Part shown: in pieces, positions 16,345-26,984 of the stretch | Numbering within the stretch: the first letter of the stretch is position 1 | How the letters are laid out: every line of letters starts with the position of its first letter | From: Candidatus Rhabdochlamydia oedothoracis | GTDB lineage: Bacteria > Chlamydiota > Chlamydiia > Chlamydiales > Rhabdochlamydiaceae | NCBI RefSeq assembly: GCF_019453995.1 | Contig: NZ_CP075587.1 | Span: 248,001 to 312,000 of the forward strand | Direction: 5' to 3' | Length of the DNA stretch: 64,000 nucleotides | Notes under the pieces: generated by a model | Database searches by the model: none | Told to the model about the DNA's origin: nothing | What the model saw: the letters and a program-made list of their open reading frames with translations, nothing else | Made by a program: the position numbers and the translations under genes

Positions 16345-17304
16345 AGGGAATAATAGAGGAACCGCATAGCTGAAAATAAAATCAGCTCCTGCTCGTTTAA
16401 TACTGAGCATGGCTTCTTGAAAGACCTCTTTTGCTTGTAAAATCCCTTTTTCTTCAGCAGCCATGATCATAGCATATTCTCCGCTGACGTGATAGGCACA
16501 AATAGGCAGAGAAAGCGCTGCTTTCATTTTAGTAATGATATCTAAATAGTAAAGCGCGGGTTTTACCATAAGAATATCAGCTCCTTGTTCTTCGTCTAAT
16601 AGAGCTTGGCGGATTGCTTCTCGAGCATTTGCTGGATTCATTTGATAGCTTTTTTTGTCTCCGTGTTGCAAATGAGAACCTACTGCACCGCGAAAGGGAG
16701 AATAGAGACAAGAAGCGTACTTGGCTGTATAAGCTAAAATTCCAATTTGATGAAAAAAGTGTTTGTCTAACACGGTTCGGATTGCTCTGATACGACCATC
16801 CATCATATCGCTAGGAGCTACTAAATCAGCGCCGAATTGGGCGTGTAAAAGAGCCATTTGGGAAAGAATGGAAACCGTCTTATCGTTAAGGATTTCTTTC
16901 TGTTCATTGATAATACCATCGTGTCCATGAGAGGTGAAAGGATCCAATGCGATATCGGTAATTACACATAAAGAAGGGATTTCTTTTTTTAATTTCTGTA
17001 GAGCTTGGGGTATTAATCCTTTTTCTTGGAGCGCATAAGTAGCATTTGGGTCTTTATATTCATGGGGAATAGTAGGAAATAAAGCGATTGCTAAAATTCC
17101 TTTACCATGCCAGGTTTCTGCTTCTTTAGTGAGTTTTTCTAGGGGCCAAGCAAATATACCTGGCATATTGAAAATGCTCTTTTTTTCCTTTTCTGTTGTA
17201 ACAAAAACAGGTAAGACAAAGTCACTGGGAAGCAATACCGTTTCTGCTAGAAGAGAGCGGATGGCTACGGTTTTTCGATTGCGGTGAGGTCTTTTAATCA
17301 ACAT
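16342..17304 (-). CDS. hemB: Delta-aminolevulinic acid dehydratase
   Basis: The 320-residue enzyme condenses two aminolevulinates to porphobilinogen in heme synthesis. It shows the two active-site lysine regions, ILAYTAKYASCLYSPFR (with RGAVGS after it) and DILMVKPALYYLDI. The metal-site loop reads ITDIALDPFTSHGHDG, with Asp and Ala in place of the zinc-binding cysteines, so it is the Mg-type rather than the Zn-type. The stop codon overlaps an IS5 target triplet, but the C-terminus (SYAVPLLFP) looks complete. It is divergent from the thyX gene. Confidence 0.94.
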   Translation of the reverse strand: MLIKRPHRNRKTVAIRSLLAETVLLPSDFVLPVFVTTEKEKKSIFNMPGIFAWPLEKLTKEAETWHGKGILAIALFPTIPHEYKDPNATYALQEKGLIPQALQKLKKEIPSLCVITDIALDPFTSHGHDGIINEQKEILNDKTVSILSQMALLHAQFGADLVAPSDMMDGRIRAIRTVLDKHFFHQIGILAYTAKYASCLYSPFRGAVGSHLQHGDKKSYQMNPANAREAIRQALLDEEQGADILMVKPALYYLDIITKMKAALSLPICAYHVSGEYAMIMAAEEKGILQAKEVFQEAMLSIKRAGADFIFSYAVPLLFP

Positions 17305-17493
17305 GAGGCCACCTTTTAAGAAAACGCATATTGATCAAAGCACACCAAAGGCTATTTATGCAAATGTTGAGCTTTAAATTCTTAATTTGTAAGGGATGGT
17401 TTTTTTCTTGATTGTGCCCAAAGAATGTGTCACTCTATTAATGTTTAAGGCAAATCATTAAATGAAAGAAACAAGGATTAAAAGGAAGATTTC

Positions 17494-19137
17494 ATGACCG
17501 AAGGTTACGAAGAATTCACAGATAGTCAAATTAAAATCCTTCAAAGATATGTAACTCATACTACAAGTAATATTTTTTGTTTACGAAATTTACCAGAAGT
17601 AATTAAAGGAGCTTTATTTTCTCGCTATTCTAGATCTAGTTTAGGGCTGAGATCTTTATTGCTTAAAGATTTTATCCTTAATGAGGAAACTGCCTTTGTA
17701 GCGATTACAGGGACTCAAGTGGATTTAGATCAGAAACAAGTAGAAGATCAGATCATAGGAATCAAAAAAGCGCAAAACTTTTACGATCGGATTTTAGATG
17801 GCTATGGTGATGATTCTATTGGAGAATTAGGTGGGGGACATCTTGCTATTGAAAATATTTCTATGATTTCAGCTAAGATTATAGAAGATGCTCGAATTGG
17901 TGGATCTCCTTTAGAAAAATCTACTCGTTATATTTATTTTGATCAAAAAATAGACGGAAAATATTTGTTTTATCGAGAGCCTATTCTACTAGCATCAGCA
18001 TTTCGTGAAACGTATTTGCAAACTTGTAACTCGTTATTTGAAACCTATTCTTCTTTAATACCTCCTTTAATGGGGCAAATGGAAAAAAAATTCCCTAAGG
18101 AGCACGATGTTTCCAAAGTGGCCTATGCAGCTGCTTTGCGTGCTAAGGTTCTTGATTGTTTGAGAGGACTTTTGCCTGTAAGCACACTGACAAATATGGG
18201 GATATATGGAAATGGGAGATTTTTTGAATATTTAATCCAGAAATTAAATAGCCATAATTTGGCTGAAGTACAAGATATCGGTAGAAAAAGCTTTCAGGAG
18301 CTGAATAAAATCCTTCCCTCCTTTGTTCGAAGGGCTGACCTTAATCATAAATATCAGCTTAGCTTTACACAGTTTCGTGAGCAGATGGGCAATACATTAA
18401 AACTGCTAGCTTCTAGGCACTCTGTTGGTTTAGATAAAATGGAGCATGCAGGGGTGAGATTGATTGGTTATGAAGAAGAATCTCCTATAAAAGTAGCAGC
18501 GGCTTTATTATTTGAGCATTGTCATGCAGGATTATTTGAGTTACAAGAGCACTGTAAAAATCTTTCTACAGAGGAATTAAATCACATTTTAGATTCAGCC
18601 TCTAATTTCCGTGAGAATAGAAGACATAAATCTCCTAGAGCTTTGGAACATGCAACATTTACTTTTGAAATAGTAGCTGATTTTGGTGTATATCGCGATC
18701 TTCAACGCCATCGAATGCTCACTCAAGAAAGACAAATTATTACCTGTGATTTTGGTTATTTTATTCCCCATGAAATTTTAGATACAGAGATGGAAAAACC
18801 CTATAGAGAAGCGATGGAAAGAGCTAAAAAAGTTTATGATAAAATTGCAGAAGAATTTTCTGAAGAAGCGCAGTATGTAGCTCCTATGGCTTTTAATATG
18901 CATTGGTATTTTCATGTAAATCTGCGCTTGCTTCAATGGCTTTGCGAACTGCGTTCTGCTCCAGCAGGTCATCCTACCTATCGATTTATTGCGCAAGAGA
19001 TGGCAAAACAAGTATGTCATGTCTTGCCTATTTTTGAGCGTTTTTTCAAATTTGTGGATTATGAAGGATATGAACTAGGTCGTTTAGATCAAGAGATTCG
19101 AATTATTGAGAAGAAGACGGCTAAAGGCTCTGGATGA
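17494..19137 (+). CDS. thyX: Chlamydial double-length flavin-dependent thymidylate synthase
   Basis: The 547-residue protein is about twice a normal ThyX and appears to hold two ThyX-like halves (about 40-280 and 310-530). The second half carries the substrate/FAD motif as R405-H406-R407 in RHRMLTQERQI, where the usual serine is absent. Chlamydia trachomatis CT632 is a characterised ThyX of this long type, also adjacent to hemB, so context and length agree. ThyX methylates dUMP using methylene-THF and reduced FAD. The stop overlaps the tyrP start (ATGA). Confidence 0.85.
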   Translation: MTEGYEEFTDSQIKILQRYVTHTTSNIFCLRNLPEVIKGALFSRYSRSSLGLRSLLLKDFILNEETAFVAITGTQVDLDQKQVEDQIIGIKKAQNFYDRILDGYGDDSIGELGGGHLAIENISMISAKIIEDARIGGSPLEKSTRYIYFDQKIDGKYLFYREPILLASAFRETYLQTCNSLFETYSSLIPPLMGQMEKKFPKEHDVSKVAYAAALRAKVLDCLRGLLPVSTLTNMGIYGNGRFFEYLIQKLNSHNLAEVQDIGRKSFQELNKILPSFVRRADLNHKYQLSFTQFREQMGNTLKLLASRHSVGLDKMEHAGVRLIGYEEESPIKVAAALLFEHCHAGLFELQEHCKNLSTEELNHILDSASNFRENRRHKSPRALEHATFTFEIVADFGVYRDLQRHRMLTQERQIITCDFGYFIPHEILDTEMEKPYREAMERAKKVYDKIAEEFSEEAQYVAPMAFNMHWYFHVNLRLLQWLCELRSAPAGHPTYRFIAQEMAKQVCHVLPIFERFFKFVDYEGYELGRLDQEIRIIEKKTAKGSG

Positions 19138-20333
19138 AACAAGGCAGTGTTCTGGGAGGGGCTTTGCTCGTTGCGGGAAGCTGTATTGGAGCTGGTATGT
19201 TAGCCTTGCCTATAGTGACGGGAATGGCTGGTTTTTTCTACTCCACTATTTTGTTTTTCCTCGCTTGGAGTTTTATGACTTCTACAGCTTTATTACTTGT
19301 AGAAACAAATAGTTGGTTTCATGAGCGAATGAATTTTTTATCCCTTTTGGATCGAATCATCGGAAAATCTTTTAAGGCAATCGGTTGGGTTACTTATCTT
19401 TTTCTCTTTTATGCATTACTAGTTGCCTATATTTCTGGTACTGGCACATTATTTGCTTCTTTTTTTTATTCCTTTTTTAATCTGCAGATTCCCGATTGGA
19501 CAGGATCTGTAGCATTAATTGTATTGTTTGGATGGGTTGTCTATTTAGGAACAAGAAGTGTTGATTTGTGCAACCGTTTTCTTATGTCAATTAAAATTAT
19601 TTTTTTTGGGCTTCTTGTATTATTTAGCATAAACTATGTCAACCCTCAGTTACTTTTGCATGTAGATTTTATGTATGCGCCGAAGTCTTTTCCTTTACTC
19701 ATTATTGCATTTGGATTTCAAAATATGGTTCCCTCTCTTACCAATTATATGAAAGGAGACTTAAAGCGTGTTCGTCTTTCTATTGTTATGGGCAGCTTAA
19801 TAGCATTTGCAGTCTACTTAATTTGGGAATTTATTGTGTTAGGCATTCTTCCTTTAGATCAAATTATGGAGTCTTTACAAACAGGAAGAGACTCTTCACA
19901 GGGGCTTTCTTTATTTTTGAATCTTACTCAAGTTAAAATATGGGCTGGAGGGCTAGCCTTTTTTGCTATTCTAACTTCTTTTTTTTCTCAGGCATTGAGC
20001 TTAGTGCATTTTTTATCTGATGGGTTTAAGGTTAGGTGTAAAAAGCACGAGTCTTTAAGCCTTTGCCTGCTTGCTTTCTCTCCTCCTTTACTTTTTGCTC
20101 TTTGCTATCCGCAGTTTTTTTTTAGAGCTTTGAGTTTTGCAGGGGGGATTTGTGCAGTGATCCTTTATGGGATTTTACCAGTGATTATGGTATGGGTTGG
20201 TCGCTATCATAAGGCAATGAAAGGGGCTTATCAATTTCCTTTTGGTAAACTTTCTTTGGTTTTAGTATTTATTGTTGCTGTTTCTGTTCTTCTTTTACAG
20301 ATAGTGAATATGCTAGGATCAAACAGCGTTTAA
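19134..20333 (+). CDS. tyrP: Aromatic amino acid (tyrosine) permease
   Basis: The 399-residue inner-membrane protein has about 11 hydrophobic helices. It opens with GALLVAGSCIGAGMLALPIV, the hallmark of the HAAAP family (TyrP/Mtr). A conserved central segment FGFQNMVPSLTNYMKGD is also visible. It imports tyrosine or tryptophan by proton symport. It overlaps thyX by 4 bp and precedes uvrB by 12 bp, so the three probably form one transcript. The substrate is inferred. Confidence 0.85.
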   Translation: MKQGSVLGGALLVAGSCIGAGMLALPIVTGMAGFFYSTILFFLAWSFMTSTALLLVETNSWFHERMNFLSLLDRIIGKSFKAIGWVTYLFLFYALLVAYISGTGTLFASFFYSFFNLQIPDWTGSVALIVLFGWVVYLGTRSVDLCNRFLMSIKIIFFGLLVLFSINYVNPQLLLHVDFMYAPKSFPLLIIAFGFQNMVPSLTNYMKGDLKRVRLSIVMGSLIAFAVYLIWEFIVLGILPLDQIMESLQTGRDSSQGLSLFLNLTQVKIWAGGLAFFAILTSFFSQALSLVHFLSDGFKVRCKKHESLSLCLLAFSPPLLFALCYPQFFFRALSFAGGICAVILYGILPVIMVWVGRYHKAMKGAYQFPFGKLSLVLVFIVAVSVLLLQIVNMLGSNSV

Positions 20334-20345
20334 TTTGGATTTTTT

Positions 20346-22334
20346 ATGATGTTTTCCCTAGACAGTGCATTCATTCCTTGCGGGGATCAACCACAAGCTA
20401 TTGATCAGTTAGTAAAAAGAGTGCAGGAAGGAAAAAAAGCCCAAGTCCTTTTAGGAGTAACAGGATCGGGAAAAACATTTACTATGGCTAATGTAATCCA
20501 GAGATTAAACAGGCCTTCTTTAGTGATTGCACACAATAAAACTTTGGCTGCTCAACTATATCAAGAGTTCAAAGGATTTTTTCCAAATAATGCAGTTGAG
20601 TACTTTGTTTCTTATTATGATTACTATCAACCAGAAGCATATATTGCCCGAACCGATACCTATATTGAAAAGGATTTGGCGATTAATGATCAAATCGATC
20701 GGATGCGCTTGAGTGCTACACGATCTTTGATCGAAAGAGAAGATGTCATTATCATTGCTTCTGTCTCTTGTATTTATGGCTTGGGATTGCCTGAATATTA
20801 TAGACAGATGCTATTAACAATTACAGTGACAGAGAAGCGTCGTCGTGATGATATATTATTGCATTTGGTCGAAATGCATTATAAGCGCAATGATTATGAT
20901 CTTGTGCGCGCTAGTTTTCGCGCTCGGGGAGATGTATTAGAAATTGTTCCAGCCTATGAAGAGAGCCTAGCTTATCGTATAGAATTTTTTGGAGATGAAA
21001 TTGAACGTATTTGTGAGATTGATCCTTTAACAGGCAAAGTTTGCACCGTTTTAGAAAAAATTACTATTTATCCAGGCTCTCACCATGTAACTCCTGAAGG
21101 CGTGCGTTTTAAAGCAATAGATGCCATTAAAAAGGAATTAGAACAAACAACTGCTTTTTTAACGGCAGAAGATAAAATGTTGGAAAAGCAAAGGTTGTGG
21201 CAGAGAACAACGTATGACTTAGAGATGATACGAGAAATAGGCTTTTGTAAAGGAATTGAAAACTATTCTCGTCATTTTAGTGGTAGAATGCCTGGTGATC
21301 CTCCTCCTTGTTTATTAGATTATTTTCCAGAAGACTTCCTGGTCTTTATCGATGAGTCTCATCAAACCCTTCCACAATTACACGCGATGTACAATGGAGA
21401 TAGAGCACGTAAAAAATCTTTGGTGGAATATGGATTTCGCCTGCCTTCTGCATTTGATAATCGTCCTTTAAAATTTGAAGAGGTTCACCAAAGGATCAAT
21501 CAAGTGATTTATGTTTCTGCAACTCCTTCTGAATGGGAAGTAAAGGAAGCAGAAGGGGAAATTATACAGCAGATCATTCGCCCTACGGGACTATTGGATC
21601 CTATTATTGAAATTAAGCCAGCTACTGGTCAAGTCGATGATTGCTTAGAGCTTATTCGTCAAGAAACAGAAAAAAACAGAAGGGTTTTAGTAACTACTTT
21701 AACTAAAAAGCTAGCAGAGGATCTATCTAAATATTTAACAGAAATTGGAATTAAGGCAAAATATCTGCATTCAGATATAGATACTTTAGAGCGTGTGCAG
21801 ATCATCAATGACTTGCGTAAAGGGACTTTTGATGTTCTAGTTGGTATTAATTTGCTACGAGAAGGTCTAGATATTCCAGAAGTATCTCTTGTTTGCATTC
21901 TCGATGCTGATAAAGAAGGTTTCTTACGTAGCCAGACGGCTTTGATTCAAACCTGCGGAAGAGCAGCGCGCAACATAGATGGTCGAGTTGTGATGTATGC
22001 AGATAAGATCACAAAATCGATTCAAGGTGCGCTTGATACTACAAAGGCAAGACGAAGCACACAGCAAGAATATAATGAAAAACACGGCATTATTCCTCAA
22101 ACGATTCAAAAGAGAAAAATAGAAGACCTTGCTCAAACATTTGCAAATGTCGTGGACACTTTAGAAGAGAAAAAAATCACTCACATGACAACTAAAGAAA
22201 TTGAGCAAAAAATTAAAGAATATGAGAAGAAAATGAAAATAGCAGCTAAAGAAATGCGATTTGAAGAAGCAGCAGCTTTTCGCGATCAACTCCAATCTTA
22301 TAAAGATTTGCGTTTGCTAGAAGAAGAGGTATAA
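20346..22334 (+). CDS. uvrB: Excinuclease ABC subunit B
   Basis: The 662-residue helicase-like damage-recognition subunit of nucleotide excision repair. Walker A is [10 protein letters not shown], the beta-hairpin is [11 protein letters not shown], and [12 protein letters not shown] is the DEAD-like box. The helicase C-terminal part includes [18 protein letters not shown] and QTCGRAARN, and a UVR domain ends the protein ([20 protein letters not shown]). The length is normal. Its stop codon (22332-22334) lies inside the 8-bp target duplication of the downstream IS481, and the protein end is unaffected. Confidence 0.96.
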   Translation: MMFSLDSAFIPCGDQPQAIDQLVKRVQEGKKAQVLLGVTGSGKTFTMANVIQRLNRPSLVIAHNKTLAAQLYQEFKGFFPNNAVEYFVSYYDYYQPEAYIARTDTYIEKDLAINDQIDRMRLSATRSLIEREDVIIIASVSCIYGLGLPEYYRQMLLTITVTEKRRRDDILLHLVEMHYKRNDYDLVRASFRARGDVLEIVPAYEESLAYRIEFFGDEIERICEIDPLTGKVCTVLEKITIYPGSHHVTPEGVRFKAIDAIKKELEQTTAFLTAEDKMLEKQRLWQRTTYDLEMIREIGFCKGIENYSRHFSGRMPGDPPPCLLDYFPEDFLVFIDESHQTLPQLHAMYNGDRARKKSLVEYGFRLPSAFDNRPLKFEEVHQRINQVIYVSATPSEWEVKEAEGEIIQQIIRPTGLLDPIIEIKPATGQVDDCLELIRQETEKNRRVLVTTLTKKLAEDLSKYLTEIGIKAKYLHSDIDTLERVQIINDLRKGTFDVLVGINLLREGLDIPEVSLVCILDADKEGFLRSQTALIQTCGRAARNIDGRVVMYADKITKSIQGALDTTKARRSTQQEYNEKHGIIPQTIQKRKIEDLAQTFANVVDTLEEKKITHMTTKEIEQKIKEYEKKMKIAAKEMRFEEAAAFRDQLQSYKDLRLLEEEV

Positions 22335-22390
22335 AAATGTAATAGACAAGACTTAAATTGACACTTAGTGGTAAATAGCAAAGAAAAACA

Positions 22391-22429
22391 GCTTTTGCAA
22401 CTAAGGCATCATGCCTTAGTTGCAAAAGC
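22391..22429. promoter_or_regulatory. Perfect 19-bp palindrome in the IS481 leader
   Basis: The arm GCTTTTGCAACTAAGGCAT is followed by one base and its exact reverse complement, 20 nt before the transposase start. The degenerate IS481 copy at 32895-33214 keeps the hairpin, with two paired changes that preserve base pairing. This suggests a selected structure, for example an RNA hairpin that blocks read-through expression, or a protein-binding site. Confidence 0.65.
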
Positions 22430-22448
22430 AGAACCAAAGTGGTAATTT

Positions 22449-23543
22449 ATGAATATAGCAATAGAGAGAAAAGTGATAAAAAATAAACTAGGTCTTTTAA
22501 AATTAGCAAAAACGCTAGGAAATGTATCTCAAGCATGTAAGCACATGGGATATTCAAGAGAAAGCTTTTATACATACAAAGAGCTTTATGAAAAAGGCGG
22601 AGAAGCCGCATTACAAGAAATCTCTAGAAGGAAACCCTGCCCTAAAAATAGAGTGGAAGAAAAAATAGAAACTAGCGTAGTTGCATTTGCTATAGAAAAA
22701 CCTGCATATGGACAGCTCCGAGTTTCCAATGAGATGAAAAAGAAGGGAATTCTTGTTTCTCCTGGAGGGGTCAGATCGATATGGCTAAGGCATGATCTAG
22801 AAACATGTAAGAAGAGACTAAAGGCGTTAGAAGCAAAAGCAGCTCAAGATCACTTGATCTTTACAGAAGATTAATTAAGAGCGCTTGAAAAAGCTAAAGA
22901 AGAAAAAGAAGCGCATGGTGAAATAGAAACACAACACCCTGGCTATCTTGTTGCACAAGACACCTATTATGTAGGCACTATTAAAGGTGTGGGAAGGATC
23001 TATCAGCAAACAGTGATTGACACCTATAGTAAAGTTGCTTTTACTAAGTTGTATGACAGAAAAAATGCACTAGTAGCAGCAGAAGTATTAAATGATAAAA
23101 CAATACCCTGGTTTGAAGAACAAGAGTTAAGAGTGTTAAGAATACTTAACCGTAGAGGGACAGAGTACTGTGGGAGTCGGGAATACCATGAATATGAGCT
23201 CTATCTTACAATAGAAGATATTGAACATACTCGAACAAAGGCAAGGCATCCTCAAACCAACGGAATCTGTGAGAAGTTTCCTCAGACGATTCAAAATGAA
23301 TTTTCTGCATCAGCATTTAGGCAAAAAGTGTATCATAGTCTAGAAGAACTGCAAATGGATTTGGATAAATGGGTAAAAGAGTACAATGAAGAGCGAGTCC
23401 ATTCTGGGAAATATTGTTATGGGAAGACACCATGGCAAACATTTCAGGATGCAAAGCATCTAGCACAAATGAAAAAGCTAGACACATTACACCAAATTGA
23501 CACTGTCAATGAAGTGCTGTCTGTCAACTCAAGTTCTGTCTAG
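22449..23543 (+). pseudogene. IS481 transposase with in-frame stop
   Basis: One continuous frame is interrupted only by TAA at 22872-22874, where LIFTED should continue into LRALEKA. The N-terminal HTH ([20 protein letters not shown]) and rve integrase domain are recognisable. The first catalytic Asp is in VAQDTYYVG and the Glu in QTNGICEKF. The second catalytic Asp, normally in a DRGTEYCG-type motif, is replaced (NRRGTEYCG). Two independent lesions make this copy inactive. Confidence 0.85.
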
Positions 23544-23557
23544 GACATATAAAAAAT

Positions 23558-25018
23558 ATGCTTATTCAAAAACCATTTTATTTTTGGATCCAGAGATTGC
23601 TCTATTTATTCTCTAATGCTGTGTTGATTCTTTTATTTTTGCTTCTTCCTTTTCAAAAAAGATTCCGCGCTTTTTTAAGTGCGTTTTCTGATCGAATGAT
23701 CCCTGCTGATCTGGTTTTACCCGATTTTTTTTATCGTCATATTGAATTTTTTCCAGGTGACTTAGTGATTTTTGTACTTGTGCTACTTGTTCTTTTACAA
23801 GCGCCAAAAACCTTGGGCGGCAGATTACTTACGACACCTGTTCGATGGTTGGTTTTATTTTGTTTAACGGCTTTTTTCTCGATTGTTTTCTCTTCCGCAC
23901 GGTGTTACTTGTTGCAGTATATTCGTCTTGTACAGTTCTCAACGATGATTTTGCTTTTTTGTGCTATTGAATATATCGTAGCTCAAAATAGAACCCGTCA
24001 ACTCATCAAATGGATTGCTTGGACAGTTGTAATTACGGCAAGCGTGCAATGTATCATTGCTTGTATGCAGTATTTTTCTCAAAGCTCTCTAGGGTTTCAT
24101 AAAATAGGAGAGCCTCCTTTACATTGGTTTAGTTTTTCCAACCCAGGAAAACAGCGTTGGATTTTTGATCAAATCTCTCATTTTCAGCTGCCCTTAAATG
24201 TGCTTTATCGAGCAACAGGGCTATTTTCTCACCCTAATGTATTCGGAGGATTTTTATTTTTCTCTCTCTTGAATGCATCTTATTTATATGTAATCCATCA
24301 GGAAAAGTGGATTAAATGGGTATTAACGCCGCTTATTTTCCTGCATTTTCTAGCTTTAAGCATTTCTTTTTGTAGAGCCGCGATGATTGCTTGTGTTGTA
24401 GGGATGATCATTTGGACGATTATTCAATATTTTTGGATAGAAGATCTTACTTATAGAAAAGAGATTAAAAAAGTTTGGCTACTTTTTTTTGTCAGTAGCG
24501 TTATTTGCTTAGCTCTTTTTTATCAGCAGTTTTTTAATAGGGGAGGGATTGTAAACTATAACCAGATGGTACAATACGCGGATGGGGAAAGAATTGTTTA
24601 TCAAGAAATAGCTTTAAAAATGATCAAAGCAAATCCTTGGTTTGGTATAGGGTTTAATAATTTTCAACTCTGTAATGATCCCGTTCAATTTGGGCTTTTT
24701 CTCTGTGCAAAAGTGCACAATATTTATTTGTTGATTGCTGTTGAAACAGGGATTATCGGATTTATATTCTTTGGTGCCTTTTTACTTTCTATCTTAAAAA
24801 AAGCTATTCAAAAACCTTTTTCTCAAGAACAAGCGTTATTTTTGAGTATATTTATAGGGTTCTTATGGGTTGGATGTTGTGATTATTATTTTGTAGAACA
24901 GATGTATGGAAAAGTCTTGTTTTTTACTTCTTTAGCATTACTTAATGCTATTGCTCAGAAGACGACTATTTCACAACTTCGTCATTTGAAAAAGAGAGCT
25001 TTTTTATCGAGATCATGA
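23558..25018 (+). CDS. O-antigen ligase/polymerase-like membrane protein
   Basis: The 486-residue inner-membrane protein has about 10-12 hydrophobic helices. The Wzy_C/WaaL landmark RATGLFSHPNVFGGFL (about residue 222) is followed by a helix with a conserved Arg (SISFCRAAM). A large periplasmic loop has NPWFGIGFNNFQ and VHNIYLLIAVETGIIGF. Such proteins join or polymerise glycans on the periplasmic side. The start lies in the region just after the IS481 target duplication, so its old promoter region was probably displaced. It overlaps the flippase gene by 4 bp. Confidence 0.75.
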   Translation: MLIQKPFYFWIQRLLYLFSNAVLILLFLLLPFQKRFRAFLSAFSDRMIPADLVLPDFFYRHIEFFPGDLVIFVLVLLVLLQAPKTLGGRLLTTPVRWLVLFCLTAFFSIVFSSARCYLLQYIRLVQFSTMILLFCAIEYIVAQNRTRQLIKWIAWTVVITASVQCIIACMQYFSQSSLGFHKIGEPPLHWFSFSNPGKQRWIFDQISHFQLPLNVLYRATGLFSHPNVFGGFLFFSLLNASYLYVIHQEKWIKWVLTPLIFLHFLALSISFCRAAMIACVVGMIIWTIIQYFWIEDLTYRKEIKKVWLLFFVSSVICLALFYQQFFNRGGIVNYNQMVQYADGERIVYQEIALKMIKANPWFGIGFNNFQLCNDPVQFGLFLCAKVHNIYLLIAVETGIIGFIFFGAFLLSILKKAIQKPFSQEQALFLSIFIGFLWVGCCDYYFVEQMYGKVLFFTSLALLNAIAQKTTISQLRHLKKRAFLSRS

Positions 25019-26532
25019 GTAAAAATCATTCTAAAATCAATTTAATAGCAAATTTCTGCAATAAAGCTTGTTCAGGGCTAATTTTATTGATTTGTGTGCC
25101 TTTTTACTTGGAATACCTGGGAATAGAAGCCTATGGGATCACCGGTTTTTATCTTCTACTAAGTTTTCTGCTGGTTCCCATTGAAGCAGCAATTGGTACA
25201 ACAATTAATCGTCAAATGGCTCAGCTTACAGTAGTAGAAAATACAAGAATAGAAGCAGCCGATCTATTGCGATCCTTAGAAGGAGTATATTGGTTTATTT
25301 GCGTATTAGTGGGTCTTAGCATTAGTTGTTTATCAAGCTCGATCGCCAATAACTGGGTGCAGCCTGTGCATCTTTCTTCACAAGAGGTTGCTCAAGCGGT
25401 TATTTTAATGGGAATCTGCTTGAGTTTTCAGTGGCCAAATTCTCTGTATTCTAACGGTTTGATGGGCTTGCAGAAACAATTGATCGTAAATTCTATCCAA
25501 ATATTTTTCACATTTTTTAAATCAATAGGAGTCATTGCAGTACTTGCCTTTATTAATCATTCTTTACGCGCTTTTTTTATTTGGCATTTAAGTATTCTCA
25601 TCTTACATACACTAACCCTTGCTATTCTGTTATGGAAATACATGCCTCAAAATAGGGGGTTTTTTAGAGCGCGTTTTTGTAGAAAGCTTTTAGAGCAATC
25701 ATGGCCTTTTATTTCTCAGACTTTTTTTTTAACACTAACAAGTACATGTATTGTTTCCTTGGATAAGCTTTTTATAAGTAGATACGCTCCTTTAGAAGTA
25801 TATGGGTGCTATATACTCGCCTATAATCTATCCAATGGACTTTACTTAATGATTCAACCTTTTTTTCGTTCTCTATTCCCTAGGTTTGCTCAGTTGATTG
25901 CACAAAAAAAACTAGTGGACCTCTATAAATTATATGAAAACGCTTCTCAAGTAGTAGCTGTTTTGGTTTTGTCTTTAGCCGTTTTATGTGTTTGTTTTGC
26001 TAATGAACTTGTTTTTATTTGGATTCGTAATCATCAAATAGCAGAAAAAGCAGTTCCTATTCTCCGCCTTTTTATTTTAGGAACAGCCTGTAATGGATTG
26101 ATGAGCTTGCCTTTAGCCTTGCAGTACTCCTTTGGATGGTTAAAAGCACTAATTTGGCAAAATGTCATCACATTAATTCTTTTGTTTCCGATGGCGTTCT
26201 TATTTTATGAAAGGTTAGGAGTGCTTGCAGTTGCTTCAATTTGGTTTATTCATAACTTATGTTCTATTTTGATTCTTCCCATTATTCATCGCAAATTGAT
26301 ACCAGAAAGTAGTAATCGTTGGATAAAAGATCTATGTATTCTGCCTCTACTTGCACCGCTTGTTTTAAATATTTTAGCGATGAATTTTTTGCCAAAGATC
26401 GAATCTATATATCTTTTAATGACTATTTTAAGTTGCCTAGGGATAGGATCTATAGGTTTTTCTTTTTGTTTAACCTCGATTTTTAGAGATTGGGTAAGAA
26501 AAAAATTTTCTCCAGAACTTTTAATAAAGTAG
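25015..26532 (+). CDS. Polysaccharide flippase (MOP/Wzx-like)
   Basis: The 505-residue protein has 12-14 predicted membrane helices and the layout of MOP-superfamily lipid-linked glycan flippases. The N-terminal sequence FCNKACSGLILLICVPFYLEYLGIEAYGITGFY is the typical opening of this family. Its start overlaps the ligase stop (ATGA), which suggests coupled work in moving and attaching a surface glycan. The IS debris that follows does not cut its C-terminus obviously. The exact cargo is unknown. Confidence 0.75.
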   Translation: MSKNHSKINLIANFCNKACSGLILLICVPFYLEYLGIEAYGITGFYLLLSFLLVPIEAAIGTTINRQMAQLTVVENTRIEAADLLRSLEGVYWFICVLVGLSISCLSSSIANNWVQPVHLSSQEVAQAVILMGICLSFQWPNSLYSNGLMGLQKQLIVNSIQIFFTFFKSIGVIAVLAFINHSLRAFFIWHLSILILHTLTLAILLWKYMPQNRGFFRARFCRKLLEQSWPFISQTFFLTLTSTCIVSLDKLFISRYAPLEVYGCYILAYNLSNGLYLMIQPFFRSLFPRFAQLIAQKKLVDLYKLYENASQVVAVLVLSLAVLCVCFANELVFIWIRNHQIAEKAVPILRLFILGTACNGLMSLPLALQYSFGWLKALIWQNVITLILLFPMAFLFYERLGVLAVASIWFIHNLCSILILPIIHRKLIPESSNRWIKDLCILPLLAPLVLNILAMNFLPKIESIYLLMTILSCLGIGSIGFSFCLTSIFRDWVRKKFSPELLIK

Positions 26533-26554
26533 AATGGAAAAAATATGAAAACAA

Positions 26555-26984
26555 TTTGTTATGATATTTTTTGTGGAATTTTGTACATTTTAAAAAGTGG
26601 TTGCCAGTGTCGTATGTTATCCATAGAATATCCTAAATGGGAATGATGTGATTATTATTTCCATCTTTGGAATAAAAAAGATCATAAAAATTCTAAGATC
26701 CTGTTTAAAATCTTTTCAAAAGTAGAGCAATAAAAGCAAGAACCACCATATTCAGGCTTGTATGTAGTTTTCTTTCGCAATTTTTCCATAGCCTGCGACA
26801 TTTTTCTATCCACGCAAAAGAACGCTCTACAACCCATCTTTTGGGAATAACTGTAAAAGTATGAAGTGTATTTCTTTTGGCTATTTCTACTATACATCCT
26901 AATATCTCCTGCACACTCTTTGCAAATTTTTTTCCAGAATATCCTCCAATGGTTTTTATGTAGTGAAAATGCTTCTATACTAGT
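26555..26984. mobile_element. IS5 fragments, one inserted in another
   Basis: 26555-26696 is an internal IS5 piece (plus strand, DIFCGILYILKSGCQ). At TTCTAA it is interrupted by an inverted IS5 right end (GATCCTGTTTAAAATC) running to about 26984 on the minus strand, with IPKRWVVERSFAWIEKCRR. The second piece carries the same internal deletion after ACCATT as the fragment at 1681. Confidence 0.75.

Larger units (their letters stand above)
22338..23547 (+). mobile_element. IS481 family element (1210 bp)
   Basis: The ends are 26-bp imperfect inverted repeats, TGTAATAGACAAGACTTAAATTGACA against TGTCCTAGACAGAACTTGAG and so on from the other side. It is flanked by the 8-bp direct repeat TATAAAAA (22330-22337 and 23548-23555), a clear target duplication between uvrB and the ligase gene. 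Confidence 0.9.
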
